The position numbers and the translations under genes are program-made. The notes under the pieces are model-generated. The model was not told where the DNA came from, did not search any database, and saw only the letters and a list, made by a program, of their open reading frames with translations. Shown in pieces: positions 23,311 to 36,300 of a DNA stretch of 64,000 bases (position 1 is its first letter; every line of letters starts with the position of its first letter). Source of the DNA: Mya arenaria (Eukaryota; Mollusca; Bivalvia; Myida; Myidae); contig NC_069136.1 in the NCBI RefSeq assembly GCF_026914265.1, forward strand, positions 13,971,856-14,035,855. Reading direction: 5' to 3'.

Positions 23311-23588
23311 CTTGGAAATTACTATTATGTAATACGATATTAACATAATACTTAGTTCTAATGGATAGCTTGACCCCTAAAACCTAGGTATAGAGACAAA
23401 AATCACCTTCCTATGATGAACAGGTAGGGAGTTATGGTCATTTATATGTAATGGCGGCCATCTTGGACGCCATCTTGAATTTCTCAAATTGCTCAAGGGT
23501 GACAACATGTCATCAAGCAGTTTCTGAAAATAGAGACCATTGGCTACCGAAACCAACAGTAAAAAAAACTTAATACAACAATGCAAGG
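23293..23588. repeat. Right terminal inverted repeat of the transposon
   Basis: Inverted partner of 20551-20846 with the same length and only scattered differences. TTAA follows at 23589-23592. Confidence 0.92.
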
Positions 23589-24152
23589 TTAAGGGGAAAA
23601 ATGGCAGTTGGCTCCCAGACTAATAGGTTCTGATATTGAAAGTAAGACATATTTATAGCTTAGGTAAGTAGAACTGTCAAATACGTCACTTATTGTTTTA
23701 ATATTTCAATATAATACCTGATACATATTGATATTTCATCGACATATCGATAAATAAAGATATCGATAAATGTTATTGCGATACACATGGAACTCGAACT
23801 TGCTTGTATCGTATATATCTCATATGCATATTCACACAGTAGTCTAAACACAGACCATAAAATAATATTATAAAATATGTTGATTCTTTTTACTATTCTT
23901 AATCTTTTTCCTGTCGATGTTGGATGTTTGTTTGCTACATTTTGGTTTCACTCTTGCATTCTGTTTATCCTTAAGCTTGGTAACGACCACGCATACTGTA
24001 TACAAATTTGGTGGGTTTATTTTATACGTTTCATGTAATTTATAGAAAAATAACGAGCACAACAACTGAAAATGAACACATGGAATCATTTTGTTATCAC
24101 GGTCTGCACTAGAAAGTAGGATCGACCGTGTATATTGATGGTCTGTTTCTTC
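23589..24152. other. No supported feature
   Basis: AT-rich spacer between the transposon and a MITE. A 73-codon frame at 23868-24089 (-) is Lys/Asn-rich and not called. Confidence 0.45.
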
Positions 24153-24530
24153 TTAAAATATGCACTCTTACTCAAAAATAAGATGTACCACAATTAATAA
24201 AAAAAATCATTTAACGAAAAAGGATGATTAAAAATCGAAAATTCGTATGAAAGATACCGTGCTTAATTAATTTGAAAGAAAGGTGCAGAAAACACCTTAG
24301 GTTATTCTACCTAATAAGACAATATTTGATAGCTGTAAATCTTTTAGCACTCAAGAGTCATCTAATATTGGTGCATTTTCAGCTATTAAATACATTCTTA
24401 ATTTCAGTAATTGATAATTTCCATTAATGCATTATTAACTAGTAATTAGTTGTTTAAAAGCTGTATCACTCAAAATTTATGTTTGTTATATATGTGTATG
24501 TATTGATTTGGAATACGAATTCCTCTTGAA
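24153..24530 (+). mobile_element. MITE family B copy
   Basis: It begins TTAAAATATGCACTCTTACTC, continues with AAAGAAAGGTGCAGAAAACACC and CATTAATGCATTATTAACTAG, and ends in GAATTCCTCTTGAA, a decayed form of the family terminus. Confidence 0.85.
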
Positions 24531-24879
24531 CTATCATTACCTCACTCCGCTCCGCAGCTCTGTTAGAGCATGCGCATCAAGATAGAGAAAGCTTTCATTA
24601 CTTTAATGGAACGACTTTAAATTATCTATAATTGAATAGAATATCAAAGTGGCTTTCAGATATCATCTCGTTGTCGTTATTGGACCATTTCATATTCTGG
24701 AATGTTAAGCAGGTTTGTTTCCCTGCCTTGAAGGTAACAGGTCATTAGTGTATTGTTGTGATATGTGTATCGGAAAACCGGGTAATTCGAAACGGAGCTT
24801 TTAGTGTTGATTAGGCCGTTCAGTATGTCATTCAAATGACAAACATAACGAATTTGTTAGTTATATTTTAAGATAAATT
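24531..24879 (+). other. Upstream flank of the glutamate receptor-like gene
   Basis: This should hold the promoter and 5' UTR of the gene that starts at 24880. No distinct TATA box or CpG block stands out. Confidence 0.4.
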
Positions 24880-24955
24880 ATGGATATGATTTTAACAGTG
24901 TGTTTATGGATTATGACAATGCCTGCAGCAACAGGACAAGAGCTTTATAGAATGG
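24880..24955 (+). CDS. iGluR-like exon 1: signal peptide
   Basis: ATG plus 24 codons (MDMILTVCLWIMTMPAATG, then QELYRM) and one base before the donor GTGCGT. It has a hydrophobic core and a small-residue cleavage site after ATG. The phase-1 end fits exon 2. Of all the exons this is the least certain, because nearly 3 kb of intron follows. Confidence 0.7.
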
Positions 24956-27297
24956 GTGCGTTCTTGTTGTTTTCATAATGCATAAAAGCAAATTTAGTCT
25001 CTAATGATTTTTAATTTCAATTAACCTTTGGCATTATTCAATCATTATGATAGATATAAACAATTCCCTCATGTATAGTTTTGTTCGTTGTATGCCTTTC
25101 GCTTACATTCAGTTTTGACCATGTGCCTTTCAACAGAGTCATCGTAGTTTATTTGGTTAATATCTGTGCCCGTGCACTTTTCATTGTGTTTCATGTACTT
25201 CGGACACAATGTAATCATTTTTTGTCTTCATTGGTGCCGACACTATTTGTACACAAAATATTATCTATGTCGGATTTAGAGTTTCTTGGTTTATATTTAT
25301 ATTTATAACTAACTATATAAACTATCTCCGTCATAACGACACTGCTATGTTCATACTAATGTTCATGGAGAATTATATTGAGTGTTCCGACTAATCTGAT
25401 GACATTTAAAGTCCGTTAGATTACATGCATCCCCGACATTAAAAGTAAAAACAGAAACTGACACTAAAATTATTCATCTTGAATAGGGGAATCAGCAATT
25501 TGTCGCACAGAATATTGATTTGATGGTATCACTTTACCGATGTTATAACTGCAACATATTGTGGTAAGAGGTTCTAAGAGTAGAATCTATGGATGAGTGT
25601 TATGGCAATATAACGGATATGTCTTGATAATTGTAAAGAACATGTTTAAACTGATTACTTAAAATGATTGAATATTGTTTGAACAACAAGTTAGTCTACA
25701 TGTCAGTTATTTTTGAGACCTGGTACCTGACAATGACAATAATACTAAGGTTTTATGGCTCAAACTATAAAATCTAAAATTCATCTGATCGATTCTTTCT
25801 GACATGACAACAATCCTCCGGTAGAAATTGCGTGTTGAAAGCATTCTTACTTACGCAAACAATTGAAACAAGTATTAGTGAAAAAATTGTTGCTTCCTTA
25901 CGCCACAGACCACCGGTTGTTCTTACAAAGGAAGCCCTTGCCTGGGATTGCAATTATATTTACTAACCCATATGAAATGAAGTGCGTTATCGAAAAATAG
26001 ACCTTTAGAACAACGCAACTTCGTACTGAGTGTGCAACAATCAAATCAAATACCGCAATAAAATATTGATTACATCAATGACATTTGTAACAATATTGCC
26101 TGTTAACATCACTATATATATCCTGAAACAAGGATTTATTCTATGTGTAAACTTAATGAGATATAGTCCTCAACAATGAACCCTCGACATTATGATAAAG
26201 CGACAATTATGGTTTCTATGTTATAGGCGATGATCCGTCGTTGTATTATGTAAGGTTAACTATAGCACTGTAACGCCGCATAACAGCATCGCCGCATAAA
26301 CGAAATCGACAACGTTTATGCGGTGATTTCTGATGTGGCAAAAAGGCACATTTTCGCCGCATAAACAACAAAACAATTAAAACACATACTAGTACAATAA
26401 TGGTTGATGATGTGTCATCAAGATCGGTCTGAGTTTTTTGTGTCAAGCTTTGAACAAGATTTTGGAGACGTAAATTCTGACAAAGATTTAGTAAGATCGG
26501 ATTGAATGAGAACCAAACCAATTGATCTTTCTGCGAAAACGTTTGAATTGACGTTCTGCCCGACTGAAGGTGAGAATATATATTACGACAACGCACCACA
26601 CCGTCAATTGGGACGATCAGAAAATTGAATCGTCGTATGACGTAACATTTATTCTCGCCTTTTTGTCAGACTGACGGGCATGTACCCTTTACAATGCGGA
26701 CTTTCAACGTCATTTCAAACGTTTCTAGATAAGTCAATTGTTAACGACGGACAAACAACAGAAATCCAACAATCCTCTTTGTGCATGTGATCTTTGTGCT
26801 CTGATGAGCTAAGAATTATTTCCATGTCAAGAACCACTGGTAGTTTTGCGATTATGAAATTAAATCACGTCTAGGTCATCAGCGTAAATCTCTGGTTACC
26901 AGGGCAACGAAAAAAAAATTGAAGATTATATTGTTTCCAAAAATTTCAACACAACATTAGTTTGGGGCACTTGAACAAGAGGACTCAGATGACTGATATA
27001 TGGTCATCATGGACGCCTTTCTTTCATAATTGATTGTGTTCTTTTGCACAAGTCACTTGTAACCAAGAAGATGTAGATGTGAATACTCCAAGGGGAGAAA
27101 AAAAATTCAACTTATAATTTTGGCTCAACTGTAAAATATTACCTTTTTTCTGCCTACTTTTCCCTTATTCTTTCAAAATGACAGTAATATGCTTCGCCCT
27201 AATCTTAATCATCATCATAATCAACAACATCATCACAACCACCATCACCATAACCACAATCACAACCACCACCACCATCATCTTCCCAACAACCGTT

Positions 27298-27334
<37 letters not shown>

Positions 27335-30300
27335 ACGTCATCACCATAGTTTTTGTTGAAATATTAGAACTCTACATCCTCTTTATGCGGCAAAAAGGCA
27401 CAGTTGCGCCCAAAATAAGCAATTTCTGCTTTATGCGTTGAGCGTCGCCGCATAAACGTGGTCGCCCTGTTTATGCGTTGAAAATCACCGCATAAACGAA
27501 AAAAAAACACGTTTACGCTCGGGTCGGGATGAAACTATCTTACACTCTCGGCCATGGAAAATTCTTATAACGTTTCGCGATGAATGTCAGCAAAATGAAC
27601 TAAGGAGTTCTTTTGTACTGATATTTTTACATCCTATAAACAAGACTTAGGTATCATATATCGACAAGTAGAAAAAATAACGAGTCGTTAAACTCAGTTA
27701 ATTGACAAAAGAATTTAATTATGATGCAAATTCTTCTTAATTATTTCATTTAACTATTGAAGAAGTAAATCTCGAGATATACGATATCGTATATTTAAAC
27801 ATGCATGTTTATGTTCAGCTAGACTATTTTCTGATTTATTTAAGGGAGTTTTGCATCGTGTTGACTTACATAATACGGGGATATGGCCGTCTGTCCTTAC
27901 AGATAACGTTCTATCGTCATTGTTTCTTTGTATTTTCAGGTATTCTACACCAGGGAACTTCCAAGTTGGTTGTTGAAAATTTCACGGTTGGAGAGTATAA
28001 CTCCACCTTTCTCTGGTATGGTGTTGACATGCTGGAGCCCTTTCAACTTCAAAAAGCAGGTACGTTGGGTTGGTGGTCACCACGCCGGGCAATTGAACGT
28101 AATTTTGAGAACGCAGGAATATCCATTGCATAGAATATGCATTACACTCTACATATATTTTATTTTGCATCAGAAAGGAGTGTTTATTTGTGATATGGTT
28201 ATTGCCTTATTTAATTATATGTATGACGCTGTGCAATGTATCGCCTTCATCATATTGAAGATGCATCGATTGTACTAGATATGCAAGAACGAATACAAAT
28301 TAAAAATGCTTATCTAGAACCTTGTATCAAGAAGAGATTGGATATTGGCCGGTTCTGCTTCAGACGGTTATAAACAATTCAAAGTGACAGTTTTACCAAT
28401 TTATACAATATGTAATATCTATTAGGTTTTATCTTAAAACGTTGAGGCACAATTCGGTCATATTGATGTTTGCATGTTTTGCTTCGTTTTAAAATGACCC
28501 GTATAATTAAGACATTTCTGTCAGGTAGTTTAATATATTTATGTTCTAAAATGTGATTCATTTTGACTATTTAAGTGAACAATTTTGAAGCGCATGATAC
28601 ACCAGATGTCATAATTGTCCTTAATGACGAACACCACGAAGCAGTTGATACCTCTCTACTGTACTCAAAAACACCGTTAATCCATTGGGGTAGACGACCA
28701 CTCTTTTCGGTAAGCACGGTTTTAACTGCTTCAAGATGCACTCTTACATCCAATTAAGAATTACCACAATTAGTACAATTGTTTTAATATACCAAAAAAG
28801 GATGAAATAATGTCGAAAACAATAGTTCTTATGAAGGATAACAAGTTCAATTTGAAGGAAAGGTGCAGAAAACAAGGTATTTCTACTTTATGAGAGGATA
28901 GGGGATCACACTTAATCTGTTAGCACTCATCAATCTTTTTTTTTCGTTTTCAGCTACTAAATACACGGTTACAATCTTGTTATCAGTAATAAATATATCC
29001 ATAAATGCATTATTTAGTAAGTAGTTAAGGTTTATCACTAAACATTTATGTTTGTTATGCGTGTGTATGTAGTGATTTTGAATAAGAGTGCATCTTTAAA
29101 GATAAACCACACTATGAGTTTGGTCTCTTCTATATACTTTTTAAAAACAATGTATACCCATAGTTTTGACAGTAGGATACACTAGCTTCATGATCATAAT
29201 ACAAATAACAGTGCGTGATGCTCAAATGAAGTTTTTGTTTTAGACCTATACCAAATCACACTACTAATAACATTTGACCATAAACAAGTACAAACAAATC
29301 CGCTCCTTTGCCCTCAAACATGTAGCTTAAACCTTACTTTACAATACTTGTGTTTGTTAAAAAGTGTTTTGGGATTTTGTTTTAATGTATCAATGACACG
29401 TTCAATTGCGTTGTAATTCTTCAGCCCAGACATGTTGAAGAAGACGTTACTAAAGGACAGGGTTTGTGCGATCAACTTAATGAGGAAATATCTGATCAAA
29501 CCACCCCATTCTGCTACACTGATGCGCAACTTGCCTATCGCAAGCAGGAAATCAACAACGACACGCTAGTCATTGAAGAAGTATAAACACACCTAGTCTT
29601 TATATAGTATATATGCACTGTGTTTTTTTGTGGAGTTTTGTGCTGTTGTTTCGTGTTTCTTGTTTGTGATTGTTGTTTTGTTGTTGTGTTCTTTGTCTTT
29701 GGCGTTTACCCTGCGCCATTAAACGGGTTTTATGTTTAAACTGTTGCCTTCTGGGCTTGTTTCTGTAGCTTTTCATAATAATATTGTCATACAATTTCTT
29801 TTTTGTGTTCATAATATTTCTTACACAATTATATTTATGTTTTGGTTTGTCCTGCATAATTTCAGTATTTTGAAAATATATTGTTTATAACTTACAAGTC
29901 AAGCCAAATGAATTGCCTATAGGCCTAGGCCTAGGCCTAACCAATTGCACTGTTAGAAATTAACAGATATGACGATATAATGGGGTTTTCCGCCTGTTAA
30001 AAACAAAATTCAATTTAAAACAGTTTATCATTCATAATTTAAACTATGGCACATCAATTAATTAACATCGTCGTATAGTTTTTAAAGCTCGGCCAGCGAC
30101 GATTGACTCATTAAAGCTTGTGACCGCCGTGCGCCAAACGACTTACAGAGTCATAAGTGTACCGCAATGTTTTGTCCACATTAGATATAATCAGAGTGGG
30201 GTACAAAGAGGTGCGGGTTCCAAGCAATTTTCAATCACACCGCTTGTTTCTTTACTTGACCAGTGTAAAACAAGCTTAAAATAAAAATGTATCAATATAG

Positions 30301-33300
30301 CCTATATTATCAGCCAACAAAACGGCTGATCGGCGATCATTAGGTCCCCGCCTGATTAGAACCTGTATAAACTTGATCTTAGTTGGGAATGAAATTTCAA
30401 GCATGACTGAATGGAGAAAGTAACTTTTTTAACATGTTGTCAAGAACAGTGTCGTATACGTATCATGCATTAAAAGGGTCAGTGTTGTAATTTGGTTTAA
30501 ACAATACCTATTAGCATGTAACATATACAATTAAATCAGTCTGACATTTTTTAGCATAATTGAAATAAACAAAGATCAAATATGTTATACATTGAAAACA
30601 TGCAAATAATACACAATACAGCAGATAAGACAGTATTGAGAAGGAAGCCTTGAAGCTTATGCTATGTCTCGCTTCTGTTAGTGACTCAAGATTCTTATTA
30701 TGATGCGAAGGTTGCAGTGTTTGAACTATATTTATAATCTGATAGTTGTAAAATGTATAAATGGGTATGTAAAATAAAGAAAATGTCAATACATATACTA
30801 ACCAACAATGGAGTACTTTTTAGTTGGTCCAAACGGATGCCCTTGTTGAAAAAATAGCATCATTGATTGTACGGAAAATATACTTTATAATAATAATAAT
30901 AATAATATGTTGGCTCTTCATCCAAAACCTATTACAATTACCCCTTAATCATCTTCGTACATTTTTAGCTCGACTATTCGAAGAATAAGGAGAGCTATCC
31001 TAGTCACCCGAACGTCGGCGTCGGTGTCGGCGTAACCACTTATGTTAAAGTTTGCGTACCACCTCAAATATTTTCAAAGTCCATTGACATATGGCTTTGA
31101 AACTTTGCAAACTTATTCACCAGAATTTACGTTATAGTTTGCATACCACCTCAAATAGTTTTAAAGTCCATTGATATATGGCTTTGAAACTTTGCACTCT
31201 TGTTTACCATCATGCCCCCAACCTGTACACAGGAGGAGGTAACTCTATCAAGCATTTTGACAAAATAATGCCCCTTTTTCTACTTAGAATTTACGTTAAA
31301 GTTGAAAGGTATGATCATACCGTTTGTCATAAAATTTGACGATGAAGTTGTAATCAGTAACTCCAAGTTGAATATTTAAAAACAACGTTTTTTGATCGGA
31401 CGTGTTTGATTTGTTACGTTTTATAGGGTATACCAATTTAACATATTTCAGGTAATGGGGGATTGTTGTTAAACTTTCCAGCAAGCGCAAGATACCCAGG
31501 TTAAAGATATTGAGCATGTATTCACTCTCCTGACAATAAAAAAACAGGTCTGCACGTAAATGTGCATTATTAACACCCATAGAATACCTTCTGTTTGCCG
31601 ATAAAAAATATTTGAGAATTTAATGAATTATCACATACAATACAAAGCACTTTACAAACATCAGAACATGCATAAGACTAGTTCACCGTTATTTGTGGTA
31701 AACGAGGTAACAAGTGTTGGTCATTCTTTTAAAAGACACACTTATAAAATGTATTACTTTTGTTTACATTCAGTATTCAGGAGTGTATTCTTGTATATGT
31801 TTTCAGATTGAGGTTAGAGTGCCGATTGTTGTGAGCAACATCATCGTCCAGGCCTTAAAGTGGCAGTCGGTCTTCATATTTTACGATACATCAACATGTA
31901 GGTATTTTTTTCAGCTATATTCTTTTTCAGTCGTCATTTATATGATTTCCCAAGCTGAATAAAATTTCATTACGTAATTGTGAAATTATATTTCTGTTTA
32001 GTCAAACGAATTACTAGGATTGAAATTTTAGACATAAATTTCTTGAAAGCACGGAATGCAGAAGTCAATTTGTGATCTGGGAATTGGGGTCCTTCGTAGG
32101 TAGGATAAATGCAAAATGAATGACCTGTCATTTCGTAAAACTCAATTTATAATTCATTATAGAAAACAAAACACTTCTGCAATGCTAACATTGATATGAT
32201 AAAATCGCTACAAAAGCTAGTTAGAAAAAAGTGCACAGTCTCACAATCGTATACAACTATGAATTATGTTTTAGATATAGAGATACAATTAACGTACAAA
32301 TTGCTCGATATTATTTAAAAAAAACGACTTTTTCATGATGACGCATATACAATATACCACCATCTTAAGCAATGGATGTTGTTAGAATTACAAATTGAAT
32401 GAACATATGTATCGATTTATGATATTGTATAAGCAATGTATAGTTTTGTTTTATGTGTGCTATAATCTCTTATACCCCATACACTGAGTGGCAATGCATG
32501 TTTTAAGGTATATTTAGTATGTGATATATATATGTTGTATTGATGAGACGTTGATAAACTATTAAATATATATTTTTCGAAAAGTGATAACTTATTTGTA
32601 TTTATTTGTTATCTACACTTTTAATTTCACACCCTTTTGCTGTTAAAGTTATGTCAACATTTCAGTACAAGACGTGAGTGACCTTGTGGATGAGCTTTCA
32701 AAGAATGCGGTCAAGGTCATAACATTTAACGTCGACAAAATCTTGGATATGACAGATGTACTTCTCCGCGCGTATAGCACCGTAAAGTCGGCTGAATCGC
32801 ACGTCAACTTTGCAGTTTTGTGCAGATATAACTGCATCCGTAGAGTTTTATACAGGGCATGTAGTAATCCCTTTATTTAAAAAGTTAAACCAAACTCATT
32901 TGAACTCGTTTCCTATTGTTAAAGTGAAACTCGTATTCAAAATCAATAAATACGAATGTATAACAAATATAAATTTGAGAGATAAACCTTTAACTTTTTA
33001 CTAAATAATGTATTTATGGTAACTATCAATTACTGATAACCAGATTGTGTCCGTGTTTTAAATAGCTCAGAACGCACAAATATTTAATGACTGGTGTTTC
33101 CTAAAATATTTACATTGATCAACTTTCGTCTCATAAGATAGAAATACCGATGTTTTTACACAATTCTTTGAAATCAAACACGGTATCCTTCATTAGAACC
33201 ATTATTTGCGATATTAATTAATCCATTTTGGTAAATTTAAAGACTTGTATTATATTTTGTACAATGTACATCTTTTTTGGGAGTAAGAGTGCATCTTTAA

Positions 33301-36300
33301 TTACAGACATACAATTTACATAAGCTCACTCGTCTTATGTAAGCTTATATAAAATTTCATTTGTGAACAATTAATGATACCACACATATATTACAGGCGA
33401 ACACGTTTGATCAGGACAACGGTAAGATGAAGTCCCTTTTGAAAATGTTTTCTCGTTGGCTTGTCGCTGCTTACGAACACAACGTAGATACCATAGAGAC
33501 CATGATATCATGTGCCTCCAACATTGATAATTTGGCCGTTATCGCATTTCCAGAAATCACCACATCAACATCAATAAAAGAGGTATGATTTACCCATATG
33601 TGCACTTGATAATGTATTGTGGTTTACTTATTCGAATGCCTTTAATGGACAAAACACGTTTTAAGTTGATAATTTGTTAAAACCTTTATCGAGCATCGAC
33701 CTGGTCTTCTATAACCGAGATTATACCCCCATCTTCCATGGCCGAGAGTGTAAGATATGTTCATTCCGACTCGAGCGTAGGGTTATTTTCGGAAACGAGG
33801 TTTAGCGAGTTTCCGCAAAACACCCTGCGCGAGGGTCGAGATGAACCTATCTTACACGAGCAGCTATGGTAGATGCTTATCTCCCACCTCAGTTAAACAA
33901 AATTAAGTAAAAATGTACTTTTTGCGGGAACACTTTTGTGCTTAGTGAAAATAATTGCGTATGGATATGCGATAATTCGTGGTTGTCATGGATATGCGTG
34001 CAGTGATTCAGCTTATGTTTATAGTAAAATCGGTCTTTAAATAGCTCTAAGGAGAGAGAAGCATTTTTTCTTGAAAGGTGCGTGAAAACTGTTTTATGGT
34101 AACTTTTGAAGCGAGAAATAATTAATTAGCGTTCTAAATATTGCGATAAGACAAGGTTTCCATGATGCTACAGACGACAGTCTTCAACAAGGGAGGTAAT
34201 TACAATCTGGCGACCATTAAAAACGAGTTCCATACGGGCATTTTATCTTCGCATTTGGGCAAGATAAGAATTTCTAGCATGGTTAAATAATTTGGTCTAC
34301 TTATCTGAGGTGGGAGAAAAAACGAATCCATATAAGTATTTACATAGTATGATAACTTAATCCTTTAGAAAAAAACAACAATAACGAGTAATGATATTTT
34401 GATTGTAAAACAACGGGTTGAATTCTTGTACTAGACGGTTTGCAATAACAGATAGTTTTGTCAATATTTTTTTATGCATTTGAAAATTTTGTTGAAATAT
34501 TTATAACCGATATAACTAAAAGGTGAAACAAATACAACGGAATCTTCCGTTCGGATTTCATTATTTCACGGACAATTAACATAAATACTGGTATTTTGCA
34601 AATACAGAACCAAATGGGTTAAACGCATTATTAAGGCTAATAGTTATTTGTATATCAACATTATACGTTTCCAAAAATATCCTTGTTTTAACAAGCGAGT
34701 GTTTTAATATATATATATAGCAATTTAATTCTTTTTTGTTTTAGTCTCTGAAAACAACATAAACTATCCCTTTTCACCGACCCAGTAATCGACGAAAACA
34801 AGACAGTGTTGATCTGTCTAACGATGTAATTCGCTGTTGTTTCAGTCACTGAATTCAACATTAACTACCTTTTTCACCGACCAAGCAATCGATGAGAGTT
34901 TATATCCTGATGGCATAGACGTACAAAGACCCAATTCATCAACTAAGCGGAAGGAAGCACTAATTAACAGTTTACATAAGGTATTTCTTACTTTACAACT
35001 ATCTACGTCATTATATACCAGACATCGAACTGTCTCATCACTGCTTGCTGTATGCTTTCCGTTGGTAATAGTTAACAATGTCATTTGCTTTGTAAAGTTG
35101 CTTTGCTCTTGCAATAATTGCCAACGCTCGTGTATAATTTCAATAACTTAGATTGTACGCTCATTAGCTTTTGTTTCGTTTCGCACGTTAGCTGTTTGCC
35201 AAGCAAATAGTTACAATGAAGTGTGTTTTATGGTGTCATCTACTACACTTATACAAATCATGCTAACATTGCAGTTAGTTAATAAGGCGAAAGTTTCAAT
35301 CATTTCTGAAGATGGTTAATTTATCGAAAAAAAGGCATTTTTCCATTTGTTGAGAATAACTTCTGAATAACTTATTCAGATGTTTGGTTAGCTTTTTATG
35401 GTGAATAGATTACAGCTTTATCGTTTAACAAATACGTTCTGATAGTTGACCGTTTCGATTTATAATTTATCTTTACGTTTTGTATTAAAATTATTCTGTT
35501 TTAAAATATATCTTTTTTATTGTAAAGGGTTCAGGTACTTGGTATCGCGAAAGCCAGTGCGCAGCCTTACGAATTGACACCCTGATGTGGACACCCAAGG
35601 GGCGGGGTTTCAGTCATGTGGGCTATGTTAATTGCCGAAGTTACGATGAGACAAGTAATTGGTCACTAGCAGACATAGTTATATTGTCAGACGTGTTTCC
35701 TAACATACATTTCGCTTACAATAAACGTCAGTTTCTGGTGTCCACACTTCATGTAAGTCAAGGTTTTAAAACATCATGTATGTGCAAGTTATCATTTGAA
35801 TAATTTGTCATTTTTAAACTATTTTGTTTCTTATAGAATTCCTTATAAAAGTTATTGTAATCTTATCATGTGACTGCATGATGTTTGAGTTTTTGCCCCA
35901 AGATTAACAATGGTAGAGCTCAGATAAAAATTACTTAACAATTATCTCACTATACATCATTAGTTCCCCGTGTTCTTAGTGTTAGATATTAAATGTTTTA
36001 GTCCATGTACCATTTGGGTCCAAAAACTAAACTTTTTGTTGGGTGCTTTGTCTTTGTTCGGAAGAAAAAGGCGTATATTTGGTATATGAAAAAAGCTGTT
36101 TTACCGTTTAGTACGAACCATTTGTGAAGAAAACGGTGGTAAACGGGACAGCGAAGTTTAGTGGCATCTGTATGGATCTACTTGAAGAACTTGCCAAGAC
36201 CTTAAATTTTACGTAAGTTTGTTGAATTTTGAGTTGTTTGTCAGTTCTGATGAATTCATATTTGACACATTCAATTCATCATAATTATACATGTATGTAC

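Larger units (their letters stand above)
20551..23588 (-). mobile_element. DNA transposon with 296-bp terminal inverted repeats
   Basis: The outer 296 bases at each end (20551-20846 and 23293-23588) are near-identical inverted repeats, starting CCCTGCATTGTTG at the left and CCTTGCATTGTTG at the right. The flanks are TTGA on the left and TTAA on the right, so a TTAA target with one later change is likely, though the exact ends could differ by a few bases. The interior codes on the minus strand for one protein split into two frames (see 22456-23310 and 21260-22522). TTAA targets are used by piggyBac and Kolobok elements, but the protein resembles neither transposase as I know them. Confidence 0.88.
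24956..27939 (+). other. iGluR-like intron 1
   Basis: It holds the CCGCATAAACG repeat clusters (26262-26362 and 27383-27500), an ATC microsatellite and a hairpin-element fragment. Open frames at 25081-25308 and 26246-26599 have no recognisable content. Confidence 0.6.
29100..31806 (+). other. Remainder of iGluR-like intron 3
   Basis: It contains a dispersed repeat (29610-29775), an AGGCCT-type short palindromic repeat near 29923-29940, an (AAT)n run at about 30887-30906 and the composite-repeat end at 30966-31290. No extra exon is needed for the frame. Confidence 0.6.

Noticed and set aside
27165..27441. Met-rich and Ile/Thr-rich frames
   Set aside because: Translation of the ATC microsatellite on both strands.
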